From Rhynchosporium graminicola (Eukaryota; Ascomycota; Leotiomycetes; Helotiales; Ploettnerulaceae): 64,000 nt of DNA. Below, piece by piece: positions 33,494 through 44,539 of the stretch. The notes below the pieces were generated by a model. It searched no databases. It was not told where the DNA came from and saw nothing but the letters and a program-made list of their open reading frames with translations. The stretch spans positions 725,580 through 789,579 of the forward strand of contig FJUW01000013.1 in the NCBI GenBank assembly GCA_900074885.1, read 5' to 3'. Made by a program: the position numbers and the translations under genes. Each line of letters opens with the position of its first letter. The stretch's first letter is position 1.

Positions 33494-34835
33494 TCATCTG
33501 GTGCTACCCACCATTCCTAATTTGCCAACCCCAATCTTGAAATAATCCCAACACAACCTCCCAATTCCAAACAGCGGTACTGGAGGATCATTCTCCCTGG
33601 TCAAGTGCAACTGTAGAAGCAGACTGACCATACTGATGAAGCTTGCTATTGAGAAGACAGAAATGGATAGAGATGTCTCCTTCAATATTGCAAGACGTGG
33701 ATGCGTGAGATGGTACAGAAATGTTAATGTCTGATATTCTGTCAGTGTGATGAAACTACAATATAATGAAGGACTTACACTGGCTATACTTATCCATGCC
33801 GGTAGCAGAAGCCGCGGGTCTTCCGAACCGCCTGAAAGGAAGAGTACCCAAGATGTGATGTAGGCATTCAAGGAATTTATTGTGAGGAGTCGTACAAGGG
33901 TTGCTGGAGGAATCAGTGAACATCACTGAAGCTTTGTGAGTCACCCATTACCTTGAGGTGTGTAGTTCAGCAGCCTAGTCTTAAAATTAGTTATGCCAGA
34001 TCAAAGAGCTTCAAGAAACATACCAGCGAGACATCAGACAGTCTGTGAAGTAGAAGCTAAGCCATGCAGACGAGCAACACTTCCTCACTATCAGCTTTTA
34101 TTATTCCGATCATCACTCCTCTTCACCCAACATCATGTCCCTGCCATTTATAGTCCAACAAAAAAGATATCCATACCCATAGTACAGCAAGAAACACCTC
34201 AGTGACCCTAAACCTCTTCTCCACGCTCCAAGCCGCCTCAATCTCCTCCTTGCTCTCCACCAACAACAACTCCCCCATAAACGTAAGCGCACATCTCAAC
34301 CCCCACCAAACCGCCGGCGCGGTGCTCAAAGCCCGACAGAAGAGGAGGGGGAAATGCCAGTGTTTCTCTACACCAAGCAGGACGGCAACTCGCGGGTGTA
34401 GGACAGAATTCTTGTGGTCGGGCTGAGCGGGATGAAGATTCGGCGGATGTGAGGGCGCGTAGTCTGGTGGTGGGGAAAGAGGGCCGCGAGGACTGCTTGC
34501 TCGTGAGGGTCGGTGGGTAGCCAGACTGAGGGGCTAAGAGGGCATATGCTGCCGCTGCAAATTGGGGTTTGGAAGAATCGCCAGAGTGCGGAGAGAAGCG
34601 AAAAGGCGAAGCGCGAAGACAGGAAGCTATCGGCAGAAGTCTGGACGCTATATTTGAAATTGTCGTCCTGGTTGTAGAAAAAGAAAGGAGACTGTAAGGA
34701 GTGTAATTGAAACTATATTGAAGTGATTGGACGTGAAAGCAAGGAAGCTGTCAACGCGGTTCGTACCGTGCCAAGGATCCCCAGCCTTATGTCAGCGTAA
34801 CTCAGTTGTGGAAGATGCCCTTTAATTCGTGTCAT
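33494..34835 (-). CDS. eos1: EOS1-like ER membrane protein, with apparent one-base frameshift near the 5' end
   Basis: Core exons in phase: up to 34177, then 34079-34024, 33974-33952, 33903-33779 and 33730-33494. Joined, they give the EOS1 family core: NSVLHPRVAVLLGVEKHWHF, PAVWWGLRCAL, LSFYFTDCLMSRWLLNYTPQ (assembled across three junctions), ITSWVLFLSG, RLLLPAWIS and FSIASFISMVSLLLQLHLTREN, with several membrane segments. Yeast Eos1 is an ER protein linked to N-glycosylation and oxidative-stress tolerance. Upstream, the core frame is closed by a TAG at 34536-34534 with no usable ATG. A different frame reads well from a possible acceptor at 34668 (FAFSLLSALWRFFQTPIC, then PHEQAVLAALFP) and gives out just where the core frame starts making sense, at the CCCC run 34475-34472. 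A tentative first exon is 34835-34767. The shift may be an assembly error or a real lesion. Confidence 0.72.
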
Positions 34836-36172
34836 TTTGAGCCACGAGTAGAATTGAGCTGTATTTATGAAATGATAGCAAGTTATGTTCGAGACCTTCT
34901 TTTGGCATCTATTTGGTTACATATTGATTAGAATGGACGAGAGTCTTTGTATCTGAGCTGAAATGATCTCATTCCCGCCCATGAACCCCACATTCGCCTA
35001 ACTCGCAGGGGTTTGTTGACGTGAAGGCTGGACGATGTGGAGGCGGCTCCACAACAATTCGCAATACCGGAGTCATAAAAGGGACTATTCAATGCTAGAG
35101 ACTCAGGAACGTCCTTTGTATTGGCAGTTTGTTTAACTGTGCGCTTTTAAGGCGTAGTGATTGATGTAGGCCGAGTGCATCCATGTGGCCCGTACCTAGA
35201 TTCGTGTCACAAAGGGAAGTCTTTTGAGCACGCGACTTCAAAAGCAGTTAGCCGAGTGACCAAGTCGGGTCTCGAAGCAACATCTCAACTAAGGATCAAA
35301 ATTAACGCCGGCTAGAGAGAATGAGGTGGCTTCCTTCCTAACAAGTAATTGTGGCTAAAGAGATCTCCTGGTCTATCTCCCGGCTGGTCTATATTGACCA
35401 GTAAGTAGCTGAATGATCCAATAATAGACTGACCGATCAATCCATGGGGTGTCAGAGACGCTAGATGGAATTATCTTATTTGACCGATCCCCCTTCACCA
35501 TCAAAGTCAACAAACATTGTTTAGCGGCCATATTTAACTTACACGAGGGATACCATGAACACGAGAAGCGTACTATTGGCAGCTAAGCTAGAAATCCACG
35601 CAAAATCATGGATTATTTGGCTACTCAAGAAGTTTCTTCGTCAAAAGTATCTCCTAGATTGGCCAATGCATTTGTAGACTACCGGTAGAACTTTGAATTG
35701 GTCGTGTGGTGAGGCGGGCGCGTAGTGTGGGTTACGACTCGCTTTAGGCGCTGCAGGAGTCCCCTAAGCAGGCCAGTAATTACTGTCTCACTTCGTACAA
35801 GACTCAGAATAGCAGCATCAAAACCAATTCAATAATCGTCAATCTCCACCACCGTCAAGGAATCCTGTGACTGACCGATTGTCGATTGCAAAATATAAGT
35901 ACAATCATTAGATGTTCATCCGAGTCGTGATTGTAAGCGAAGCGCCCGTTTCAGGGGCATTTCTGTGGCTGGACGCTAAGCACCGCACCTGACACAAGGC
36001 GAGCTTCAACTCTGTTTGAACGACGACCGCTCGGTCGTTTTGCCTCGATCCCTTTCCTACTCGAACAACCACCAAGCCCGGTTCCCCTGTCACAGGCTCA
36101 CAGCCACGGCCGTAGAAAAAACATTCCTCGACCCATTGTTTCCTATTTGCCTATGGACCACTCATAGAGCAT

Positions 36173-36176
<4 letters not shown>

Positions 36177-36204
<28 letters not shown>
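36177..36204. repeat. Dinucleotide microsatellite (AT)14
   Basis: A perfect AT run of 28 bases in a gene-poor region, directly visible. Confidence 0.97.
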
Positions 36205-36208
<4 letters not shown>

Positions 36209-37037
36209 ATTTAAATTTGGATCCTCCGTCTTCGTCTTCCCTGTCATCCACCCCGTGCGCGGCTTTCTGAGGCTGAAGCGTGCCTTCGTACGCAGCCAAC
36301 CAAGTGGACAAAGCGATGGATGACCAGTCAGTCCTCTTCTGCTGAACCTCTTCTGTATCATGGCCGCCCCCTCCTCGAGACCCAGTTTCAGCAATGCCCT
36401 CTGGAGCCTCTGGAGCCTCTGTGACGGTGAGATCTCCGTCCCGGGTATTCAGGAGTCTCAGGAAGCCCTCTATCTTGCCTGCCATGCATGGCCTAAGCGT
36501 TCTTTCCCCATCTGGTCTAACATCCGACAATGCTTGTCTGGGATGGCACCCAGAGCGTATTCGTAGAGTACCATGCAGGCTGGAATCGTGGCAAACCCTA
36601 TTCGAGGCCGTTTCTCCGTTGTGTGGACCTTCCAGCCATCAGACCATTAGCGGAGTTGTAAACTTGTAGAGTTTGAGCATGGTGATCTGTTTCTACACGC
36701 GAATGCTCAGCTAATTCCTTCCATCTCTCTATCATCCCGCATAATCTTACTTGTCGAGACTTCCATAGGTCTTGTCCTCCATAATTCATATTTGTTTTTC
36801 ATACCTATATTCTTCGTGGAGAAGTGCTGGGTGCAAACAAGACGTTGTCACCTCGCGCTTTCCTTTCCTTTCTTAGGCAGGCCCTTCCTCTTGCATTCTT
36901 TTGTTCTCTGTGTGTGGTATTTTACTTGGTGTGGACATTGCCATCGAGGCAGTTACGACCCTCACATTCTTTTCTATATCCGAACCGCAGGACGGAAATA
37001 TATAATCTACTTCGCATCACCACCTTCTTCTCCGCCT

Positions 37038-37064
37038 TGAATACTTCGCCCTGAATACTTCGCC
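37038..37064 (+). repeat. Tandem duplication of a leader segment abutting the start codon
   Basis: TGAATACTTCGCC occurs twice in a row (unit TGAATACTTCGCCC), the second copy ending directly at the ATG at 37065. It is probably a recent small duplication within the 5' leader. No ATG is created, so translation is likely unaffected. Confidence 0.85.
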
Positions 37065-38070
37065 ATGTTGGCTTTAGTGTCACTTTTTTTTGCTGGTCAG
37101 GTTGCGGCAGGTGTTTTGGGGGATGGGGCACTATTGGGAAGGAGGGTCGATTCGGAAGAGGAAATGAAAAGATACGTGGACACGATTGTCGAGCCGATAG
37201 AACGAAGACAGATGGCGATCGCTGGAATGAACGTCACGCGATGGAATGCCGACACGGTGGCTTTGTGTACGGCACAGTTGGAGGCTTTGAAGGGGGTTGC
37301 GAGCAATCCATCGGGAATGGCAGTTTGCTATAACCTGCCTGCGTTGGACAACAGTACTGGTGTGTTTATGGCGGATTTGAGACTGTACATGATCGCAGCG
37401 CCCACTGGAGCCTTTGCCAGTATCTCGAGCACCAATGTTCAGGTTGGATTATCCTACGATGGAGCGACTGTTTCGGCCGTCAATTCTTCGACTATGGCAA
37501 AGAGAGCGGATGGAACATCGTTGATTTCGTGGCCAAGGAGTATCGAGAACGGGGATCTCGTGGAGAAACGTGGGATAATGATCCCAATGCTGGTTCAGTC
37601 ATACGCATTTGTTGGACAAGTTAACAAAGAACTATCGACTGCCAACATGGGAACGTAAGTAGGACACATCCATCTACAAAGCTCAAGCTAACGGTTTCAG
37701 TGCGGCTCTACAGAAGGTTCTTGTACCAAGAGTCACATTAACAGGACAAACATCCACTGGCGCCGCAGTAAACACCTTGCTCTCCTCCGATGAGGCAACA
37801 TTTGTCAACGGTGTTTTCGCTAAGCAGGTCGATCCTTCCAAGGCTAAAGTGATCGCACCGATCCAAACTCTCGTCGTCCAAAAAGGCGAGCAATTCCATG
37901 TCCCTGGTCTCAAGATCATGATCTTCCCTATCGGTCTGGTCATCACCAGTATCTGGAGCGTACTCTTGATTGGAACAGTTGCTTATGGTACTGTCGGACG
38001 CATGCAGTTCCGAGATCAATTCCGCAGGAGAACAGCCCGGCAAGAGAAGGGAGATGTCGCTAGAATATGA
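37065..38070 (+). CDS. Secreted/anchored fungal-specific protein with C-terminal membrane helix (DUF7729-like)
   Basis: Two exons, 37065-37654 and 37701-38070, encode 319 residues (GTAAGT donor, 46-nt intron). Residues 1-15 form a signal peptide (MLALVSLFFAGQVAAG). The ectodomain includes MNVTRWNADTVALC, NPSGMAVCYNLPALDNSTGV and FMADLRLYMIAAP, with several N-glycosylation sequons (NVT, NST, NSS). A membrane helix at about 285-307 (IMIFPIGLVITSIWSVLLIG) precedes a basic cytosolic tail (RDQFRRRTARQEKG). I recall this pattern as a fungal family named DUF7729 (name from memory). Type I plasma-membrane topology follows from the sequence; a surface or sensor role would be speculation. Confidence 0.8.
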
Positions 38071-38681
38071 TGTGGCGCACGTGGGAGTAAATGAAGACCG
38101 AATGACAGCGCTTCCATTCGTATACCATGTAGAATTTTTATTTTTCGGATTACCGTCCCTAATTGCTTGCTTTCGGGAAACTCGAGCCCCTTCTTTCATT
38201 TTTATTTTTATTGTATCCACACTTGGGGTAGCTTCGAAGACTGGAGCTGATGTTGGATCTCTGCGAGTCGTTGGACAACTCTCGCTTGCTGTTGGAGAAG
38301 GGTAGAAACTTAGTTGAAATAGAACAATGAGACAATTTAACAAAGCCCCTTTGTCCATCTGATCGATTTTTTGAAACATTAGGTCACGACAGGGAAGTTC
38401 TCAAGATGAGCAACGCATTCTTTCAAACAAACGACAAAGAGGCACAGATTGCTTTCTATGTTCTTGTAAGTGCAAGTTGCTTCTAGAGACATAACAATGT
38501 GTCTTGTCTGTCTCGTTTGTTGTAAGAGCTTCCAGAACAGCGTAACAAAAGCAAGATATAGAGCAACAAGAAGGCAACATGCCTGCCTCTACTCTTCAAG
38601 CTTGCAAGTTGCTCGTGCTCCATATCCCAATATTTGATTACAACCCAAAGAGCATTCAGCAAACATCAGACAATCACAAAC
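38071..38681. other. Intergenic, tandem genes
   Basis: 0.6 kb holding the 3' UTR of the anchored protein and the promoter and leader of the next gene. No feature was recognised. Confidence 0.4.
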
Positions 38682-40196
38682 ATGTCACCACCATCAGTCA
38701 GCCTCATCGAGGACCTGACGCCCAATGAAATCGAGAAGTTGACACAAGTCCTCGTCCTGCCTCCCAAAACCGAGCCACACCCAATCTGGCTCAAGGACCA
38801 AGCAAACTTCATACCAACTCTACCACCCAAGCTCAGGAGATCCCAATCGATCCTCCCACGCCTCGCAATGTCAATCCCCTTCGGAACACAAAAGGCACAT
38901 CTCTGTGCAGCACACAAGCAGCTCAACCCCTACCTGGTTCGACGAATTTTTCTGCAAGTCTCTGCGGAATGCACCACTCGAATCAGTCGCTTCGTCTCCA
39001 ACCCGTATCTCCCAGCTAACATCGCTATCCATGTCAAAGCTCTCCAAACGGCCAACAGTCTGTGGATGTCTTCTGACCTGTATCGAGTGACGTTTCAGTG
39101 CCAGCCCGAGGAAGAGAGATTCGACCGCATTGCTTCGGATTGCGAAGCGTGTATTCTCGCCGCGGTCGGTGGGAATCTTCAGATCCTTCAAGATCTGAGG
39201 ACGTCAATGTTGGGACGGAAGAAGAAGAGTGGAAAGGGGTTGAGATTGTTACCGTTGGTGGAAGGGTGGATCGAGTGGACTGGTGCAGGGGATCGCATTT
39301 GTGAAGAGAGTGATGCTCTCGCGAGAGAACTCCGCAACTGTCGAAGACAAATGCAAGAAGCCAGGAGGCAGAAGAGACGGAATAAGGAAGAAGGTATCGT
39401 GAACTCCACTCCTCTGCCCCATCCTCCTCCTGACGACAGCGATATGAACTCGTCACTTCTGAACCACGACGCCGCAGCCGCGGCTTTCGATTTCGCCTTC
39501 CAGGAACATGACGGAGCGAACGATGATAACGACCTAAACCACGATCCGGAAGGATCCATCATCGACTACTACGCCAACCGTCTGTCATGCGCAAGAGAAA
39601 CCCTGAACAGACCTCAAGAACAGACAAGCATACACCCGGCGTTTAGAAGCTCCCTCTCCCTCGTCTTCCAATACCAGACACATTCCAGCTCAAATTCAAG
39701 CACCACACGCGATCGCCCACTCCCACCCAGACCAAGCAACCCGACCGCTTACACCGACTCCGAACCCAGTCTCAGAAACACTTACACCCACCGCGGAGCT
39801 GCAGTGCAAGTACCAGCACCTCGCGTCCATCAACCTCCTCCAGCCGCATACCACAACCGCATGCACCAGAAGCAGAAATCCACGAGGCGCAACACGGGCT
39901 ACACCGAGAGCGTGTACAGCAGCGGCAGCAGCACCGTGCGTGGAAACGGCAACGGAAACACTAACGGCTACGCGCCGTCCGTCTCCCAGGAATCAAGCTA
40001 CGCTGCTTTTCAGGATCGGCAGATGGGGAGACGAGCGAGGAGTAAGGAGGAGCAGGCGGGTGAGTACCGGGGCTTGTTGGATGTGGATGACTATCGAGAT
40101 CCGGAGCCGCGAGAGAGGGAGGACAGGAGTGGTGGTGCTGGTGAGGGGTCGAGAAGGCGGGATACGAAGGTTACGAGCTTTGGTGACTTCATCTGA
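38682..40196 (+). CDS. Uncharacterised 504-residue fungal protein
   Basis: Single exon from the first in-frame ATG (38682, context AACATGTC) to TGA. I do not recognise a domain. Residues 1-230 look folded: LIEDLTPNEIEKLTQVLVLP, a segment rich in aromatic and aliphatic residues with cysteines (CEACILAAVGG), and a helical stretch LRLLPLVEGWIEWTGAGDRI. A basic coiled-coil-like segment (RELRNCRRQMQEARRQKRRN) follows at about 230-255. The second half is disordered, rich in Ser, Asn, Arg, Pro and Tyr (PLPPRPSNPTAYTDSEPSLR), with possible SH3-type proline motifs. There is no signal peptide or membrane segment. A proline-rich adaptor or cytoskeletal role is possible but unsupported. The frame extends upstream to a TTG at 38634, which is not a likely start. 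Confidence 0.75.
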   Translation: MSPPSVSLIEDLTPNEIEKLTQVLVLPPKTEPHPIWLKDQANFIPTLPPKLRRSQSILPRLAMSIPFGTQKAHLCAAHKQLNPYLVRRIFLQVSAECTTRISRFVSNPYLPANIAIHVKALQTANSLWMSSDLYRVTFQCQPEEERFDRIASDCEACILAAVGGNLQILQDLRTSMLGRKKKSGKGLRLLPLVEGWIEWTGAGDRICEESDALARELRNCRRQMQEARRQKRRNKEEGIVNSTPLPHPPPDDSDMNSSLLNHDAAAAAFDFAFQEHDGANDDNDLNHDPEGSIIDYYANRLSCARETLNRPQEQTSIHPAFRSSLSLVFQYQTHSSSNSSTTRDRPLPPRPSNPTAYTDSEPSLRNTYTHRGAAVQVPAPRVHQPPPAAYHNRMHQKQKSTRRNTGYTESVYSSGSSTVRGNGNGNTNGYAPSVSQESSYAAFQDRQMGRRARSKEEQAGEYRGLLDVDDYRDPEPREREDRSGGAGEGSRRRDTKVTSFGDFI

Positions 40197-40867
40197 ACTC
40201 CGTCTGTGATCTCGTGCATGAGCCCCGAACCGCACCGAATACTCCCCAGCTCTCTCTTGCTCCTTCTGATATGGCAAGACGGGGTAAGTATGCAAACTTT
40301 CAACTTCATGTTTCACGGTACCGCACTCGTATCTGACGATATTGCCTGTCTCTTTCGTCCATCTTTGAACTTTGATTCGTTTTCGTTTTCGTTTTCGCTT
40401 TCATTCATGTAAATTTCCTATGTAATAAAACATTATTCCACCATTTCATTGACCAGATATTGTCGCCTCTTAATGTGATGAAATTCTAATGACAAGGTCG
40501 CTTTTTAAGGTCGGTGTCTCTCATGGTGGATGGTGTTCACCGCTTCAAAATCCTCGATTTCTCGCTTTAAAAGGGCATTTGTTCATATGATTTTCGAACG
40601 GAATCGAGCTTCTCGCGCAAAAATGATATAAAACTCGCGATTGTGCTGGTCCAAACTTCCACCATCCGAATGGCAAACCGATCTGAACTATTCTACTATC
40701 ACTCACTCTATCACTCACTGCCTCCCTATAATATGATCACCTGTAAGTTTGTGAAGAGTGTTCGGGCAGTGCGTGCGAGCAATTAATCTGATCTGATACT
40801 ACCGATCTATAATAGATAGGTAAGGTCTTGGATAAATTCTGCCTACCGTTGTCCTCGTCGACTAGCA
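40197..40867. other. Intergenic between convergent genes
   Basis: 0.67 kb of 3' UTR sequence. A TTTTCG run lies near 40379-40399 and AATAAA-like signals near 40426. Nothing else was seen. Confidence 0.4.
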
Positions 40868-42235
40868 TTATAAGTCGAACTTCACGGCACTTGTTATCTG
40901 TCCTTCACAAACACCAAAGCCGACCCGTTCACCATCTCCACCACTCACCCCTCTAATCGTAACCACATCACCATCCTTCAAGAACTTCCTCGTATCCATG
41001 CCTGCAAGCATAATATCCTTCTTGCCACCCCAACTCATCTCCAGCATACTCCCTAAATCTCCACCCTTCTCACTCTTTCCACTGATAGTTCCACTACCCA
41101 GTAGATCACCTACAGACATTGGACATCCACCAGAACCATGATGTGCAATCATCTGCGGAAAGCTCCAAAGTAAATTCTTCCCACTCGTCCTCGATATCGT
41201 GGTAGTCGCACCATCGGGTGTTGTGAGATCAATTTCTAGGCTAATATCATAGACCGTATCCTCTGTCTTTTCCTGCAAATGCGGCAGCACTTTGGTTTCG
41301 TTGGGCAGCTTCGCCGCGCGGAAGGGTTCCAAAGCATCAACAAGTACAACCCAAGCGCTAATACTCGTTCCGAAATTCTTTGCATTGAAAGGGCCAAGCG
41401 GAACATATTCCCAGGTCTGGATATCGCGTGCGCTCCAATCGTTCATGAGGACATAGCCGAAGATATGCTGGTCGGCTTCTGCGATTTTGACGGGCTCGCC
41501 GATAGTGTTAGATTTGCAGAGGAAGCAGCCGAGTTCGAGCTCGATGTCGAGACGACGGCAGGGACCGAATATGGGGATCTTGGGGTCTACTGTAGGATCT
41601 AGCAGGATTTGTCCGTTTGGACGGCGTATCGGGGTTCCTGAGACTACGACTGAAGAGGCTCGCCCGTGATAACCGACTGGAAGATGGGTATAATTTGGTT
41701 GGAGAGCATTAGCTGGACCACGGAACATGGTGCTGAGAAGAGTATCAGCTTGTCCTACTGAATAAAATGTACATAAATTTGATGCTCACCCAACATTGAA
41801 GGCATGATTTATACCAGCAAAGAAATCTGTGTAGTCTCCTATCTGCATAGGTAAATGTGTCTTCGTATCCTCCTTCTTGAGCAGCGCATTTGTCCTCAAT
41901 TCCTCATTATCCTTCAGTATGCTTGCAAAATTTCCATCCTCCAGAAACACTTGCTGTAAATATTCTCTTACTTCCTTGTGTACTGGTCGTCCCAACGCCG
42001 CGAAAGCATTCAGTGTAGGCTGAGCAAAAACATCGATATGTTTCTCAATTGAAGCAAGACCCGAGAAGCCTTCAGCTTGTGAGAAGGCGAGCAGATCTAG
42101 AACATGGTCACCAATGGCCACTGCAGGTCTTTTTTGATCGCGGGAATTTCTTGAAGTTATTATTCCAAAGGGAATATTTGAGAGAGAGAAGTCACTGGTT
42201 GGTGGGATCGCAAGCCAGGATTGGAGAGGTGCCAT
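40868..42235 (-). CDS. fahA: Fumarylacetoacetase (tyrosine/phenylacetate catabolism)
   Basis: Two exons, 42235-41790 and 41732-40868, encode 436 residues in phase. The N-terminal domain begins MAPLQSWLAIPPTSDFSLSN, close to the known start of fungal FAH. The catalytic domain holds DYTDFFAGINHAFNVG and, over the junction, TMFRGPANALQPNYTHLPVG, YHGRASSVVVSGTPI, RLDIELELGCF, MNDWSARDIQTWEYVPLGPF and FGTSISAWVV, with the acidic and histidine residues that bind the divalent metal and activate water. The enzyme splits fumarylacetoacetate into fumarate and acetoacetate, the final step of homogentisate breakdown. It is divergent from the CYP504 gene about 600 bp away. An in-frame ATG at 42340 would add a mitochondrial-type presequence (see findings). 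Family certainty is high. Confidence 0.96.
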
Positions 42236-42830
42236 GTTTCGTGATGACGTAGTATAAAGACGAATGGGCAATTGTATTTTGTAGCTTGTAAATACGCTAT
42301 GAGGAGTAATCGACAGAAAGCAATTGACAGATCGCAACATCAGTGACAGCTCGAAATAGTTCCGAGGAACAGCTGTGACGTTGTATTGAGCTGCACATCT
42401 TCGAATTGAACCCCGCTACTGGCAATTGGCGGGGCTCAATACACGAAGGAACCGTTCCGTCCTAGGCTCGAGCTAGGCCAGCATCGTCCTTTTGATTCCG
42501 CTCTTACTTGTCCCTAACCCCAAGCGAAACAAGCGGACTTGAACCTCAATGATAGCTTCATATTCTTTCCGTAGTTCCCCACGGGGAAACATGCAGCTAA
42601 TTTGTGTGCGGAAATCAGCCGCTTGTCGTTGGAATGTACCCCCTTTCACCCAATGAGAAGCTGCTGATTCCTTGGTGAGGACCATCCATGACACCGTTGG
42701 GGAGGGGTATGCGGATGCGAGCGAACATCGCCATCTTCGAGATTTCTTTTCTTAGTATTTTGTATTAAGCTGGTGATATATATCCTTCTTAGAGTTCTGG
42801 TGATCCATAACCCTATCTTCATTTTTCATC
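42236..42830. promoter_or_regulatory. Shared divergent promoter region of fahA and CYP504
   Basis: About 600 bp between the two ATGs. Visible elements are an imperfect palindrome around GCTCGAGC at about 42461-42477 and a C/G stem (CCCCGC, then GCGGGG about 18 bases on) at about 42411-42436. Co-regulation is inferred from pathway logic; no known binding site was matched with confidence. Confidence 0.5.
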
Positions 42831-44539
42831 ATGACTTTCCAAACCACCGGGATCGCGCTGATTGCGTTTGTTTACTTCCTAATTCGCTATCTCAATCGTT
42901 CAGATACTCCAAAGATCAAGAACCTTCCCGAGGTTCCGGGTCTGCCACTTTTCGGAAGTCTTTTCCAATTCTCAGATAAACATGCGAGGGTAGCCGGTCA
43001 ATTAGCGAAGAAATATGGTCCAGTCTTTCAAGTGAGACTGGGAAACAGAGTGGGCGTTCAAGTGTATTGTGATGAATGTCAAAGCTGATGATGGAACAGC
43101 GGATTGTGTTTGCCAATACTTTCGACTCCGTCCGCCATCTGTGGATCACTAACCAGTCAGCTCTAATCTCTCGCCCTACACTCCATACTTTCCACACTGT
43201 CGTTTCCAGCTCACAAGGCTTCACGATCGGTACCTCGCCATGGGACGAATCATGCAAACAACGCCGGAAAGCGGCAGCTACAGCGCTCAACCGCTCAGCC
43301 ACACAGACTTACATGCCAATCATTGACTTGGAGTCCTGTGTATCCATCAAAGAACTACTGAAAGACAGCGGAAATGACCAAAAAGATGTTGATCCCATCG
43401 CATACTTCCAGCGGTTCGCACTCAACACATCCCTTACCCTGAACTACGGTACCAGAATCGATGGGAATGTCAATGATGAGCTGCTGGTAGAGATTTGCGA
43501 AGTTGAGAGGTCGATTTCAAATTTCAGGAGTACGAGTAATAACTGGCAGGATTATGTCCCCTTGTTGAGGCTGTTGCCGAGTCAGAGTACGGATGCGAAG
43601 CAGTGGAGAGATAGGAGAGATAAATATTTGACGTTCTTGCTGAATAAGTTGAAGAAGAATATTGCGGATGGTACGGATAAACCTTGTATCGCGGGGAATA
43701 TCTTGAAAGATCCAGAGGCGAAGTTGAACGAATGTGAGTTGCTGGCTCGGTATTCTTCCAAAGTGGCCATTTTGCTGACTTGCAACAGTTGAGATAAAGT
43801 CCATCTGCCTCACCATGGTATCAGCGGGTCTCGATACAGTCCCAGGAAACATCATCATGGGCATTGCATACCTCTCCTCCCAACATGGACAGGAGATTCA
43901 GAAGCGCGCCTATGACGAGATCATGAAAGTATATCCTAACGGCGACGCATGGGAAAAGTGCATTTTAGAAGAAAAAGTACCATACGTAACAGCATTCGTA
44001 CGAGAAGTGCTGCGTTTCTTCACTGTGATCCCGATCTGTCTACCGAGGACGAGTATCAAGGAAATCAAGTACGAGGATGCAGTTATTCCACCTGGGACTA
44101 CATTTTACATGGTATGTGAATAATCCATGCTTCTGGTAGACCATATATCTAACACTCCCACTAGAACGCATGGGCAGCCGATTTCGATCCAACGCATTTC
44201 AAACAACCCGAAGAATTCTCCGTCGATCGCTACCTCGACAACCTCGAAGGCACAAGCGGAACACCGCACTACGCCTACGGAGCCGGGTCACGCATGTGCA
44301 TCGGCTCTCACCTCGCCAACCGCGAACTATACACTGCATTTATCAGGCTGATAACAGCCTTCCATATCGATCCTCCCAAGGAGAAGAGCGATCTGCCGAT
44401 TCTGGACGCGCTAGATTGTAATGCTATCCCGACGAGCTTGACGACGGATCCGAAGCCGTTCAAGGTGGGCTTTAGGTGTAGAGATGAGGCGAAATTGAGG
44501 CAGTGGATTGGGGAGAGTGAGGAGAAGACTAAGGATTAA
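42831..44539 (+). CDS. phacA: Cytochrome P450 CYP504, phenylacetate 2-hydroxylase
   Basis: Four exons, 42831-43049, 43100-43733, 43789-44111 and 44165-44539, encode 516 residues, the usual CYP504 length. An N-terminal membrane anchor (GIALIAFVYFLIRYL) is followed by LPEVPGLPLFGSLFQF. The family-specific blocks are RLGNR/RIVFANTFDSVRHLW across junction 1, SALISRPTLHTFHTVVSSSQ, SPWDESCKQRRKAAATALNR and NTSLTLNYG. The oxygen-binding I helix is MVSAGLDTVPG (about 292-302), ExxR is EVLR near 357, and the heme loop YGAGSRMCIGSHLA has its Cys at about 437. CYP504 ortho-hydroxylates phenylacetate in Aspergillus nidulans (PhacA), opening the route to homogentisate. The near-identity I recall over long blocks makes the subfamily call strong; 3-hydroxyphenylacetate 6-hydroxylase (PhacB) is a close paralogue and the main alternative. 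Confidence 0.93.

Larger units (their letters stand above)
34836..37064. other. Intergenic between divergent genes, with a possible decayed coding segment
   Basis: 2.2 kb. Minus-strand frames at 36162-36530 and 36598-36789 contain stretches that look weakly protein-like (for example TDWSSIALSTWLAAYEG and, in another frame between them, LYEYALGAIPDKHCRMLDQ), but I could not join them into one gene. They may be remnants. The (AT)14 array sits inside. The last 300 bp before 37065 look like a promoter and leader. Confidence 0.35.
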
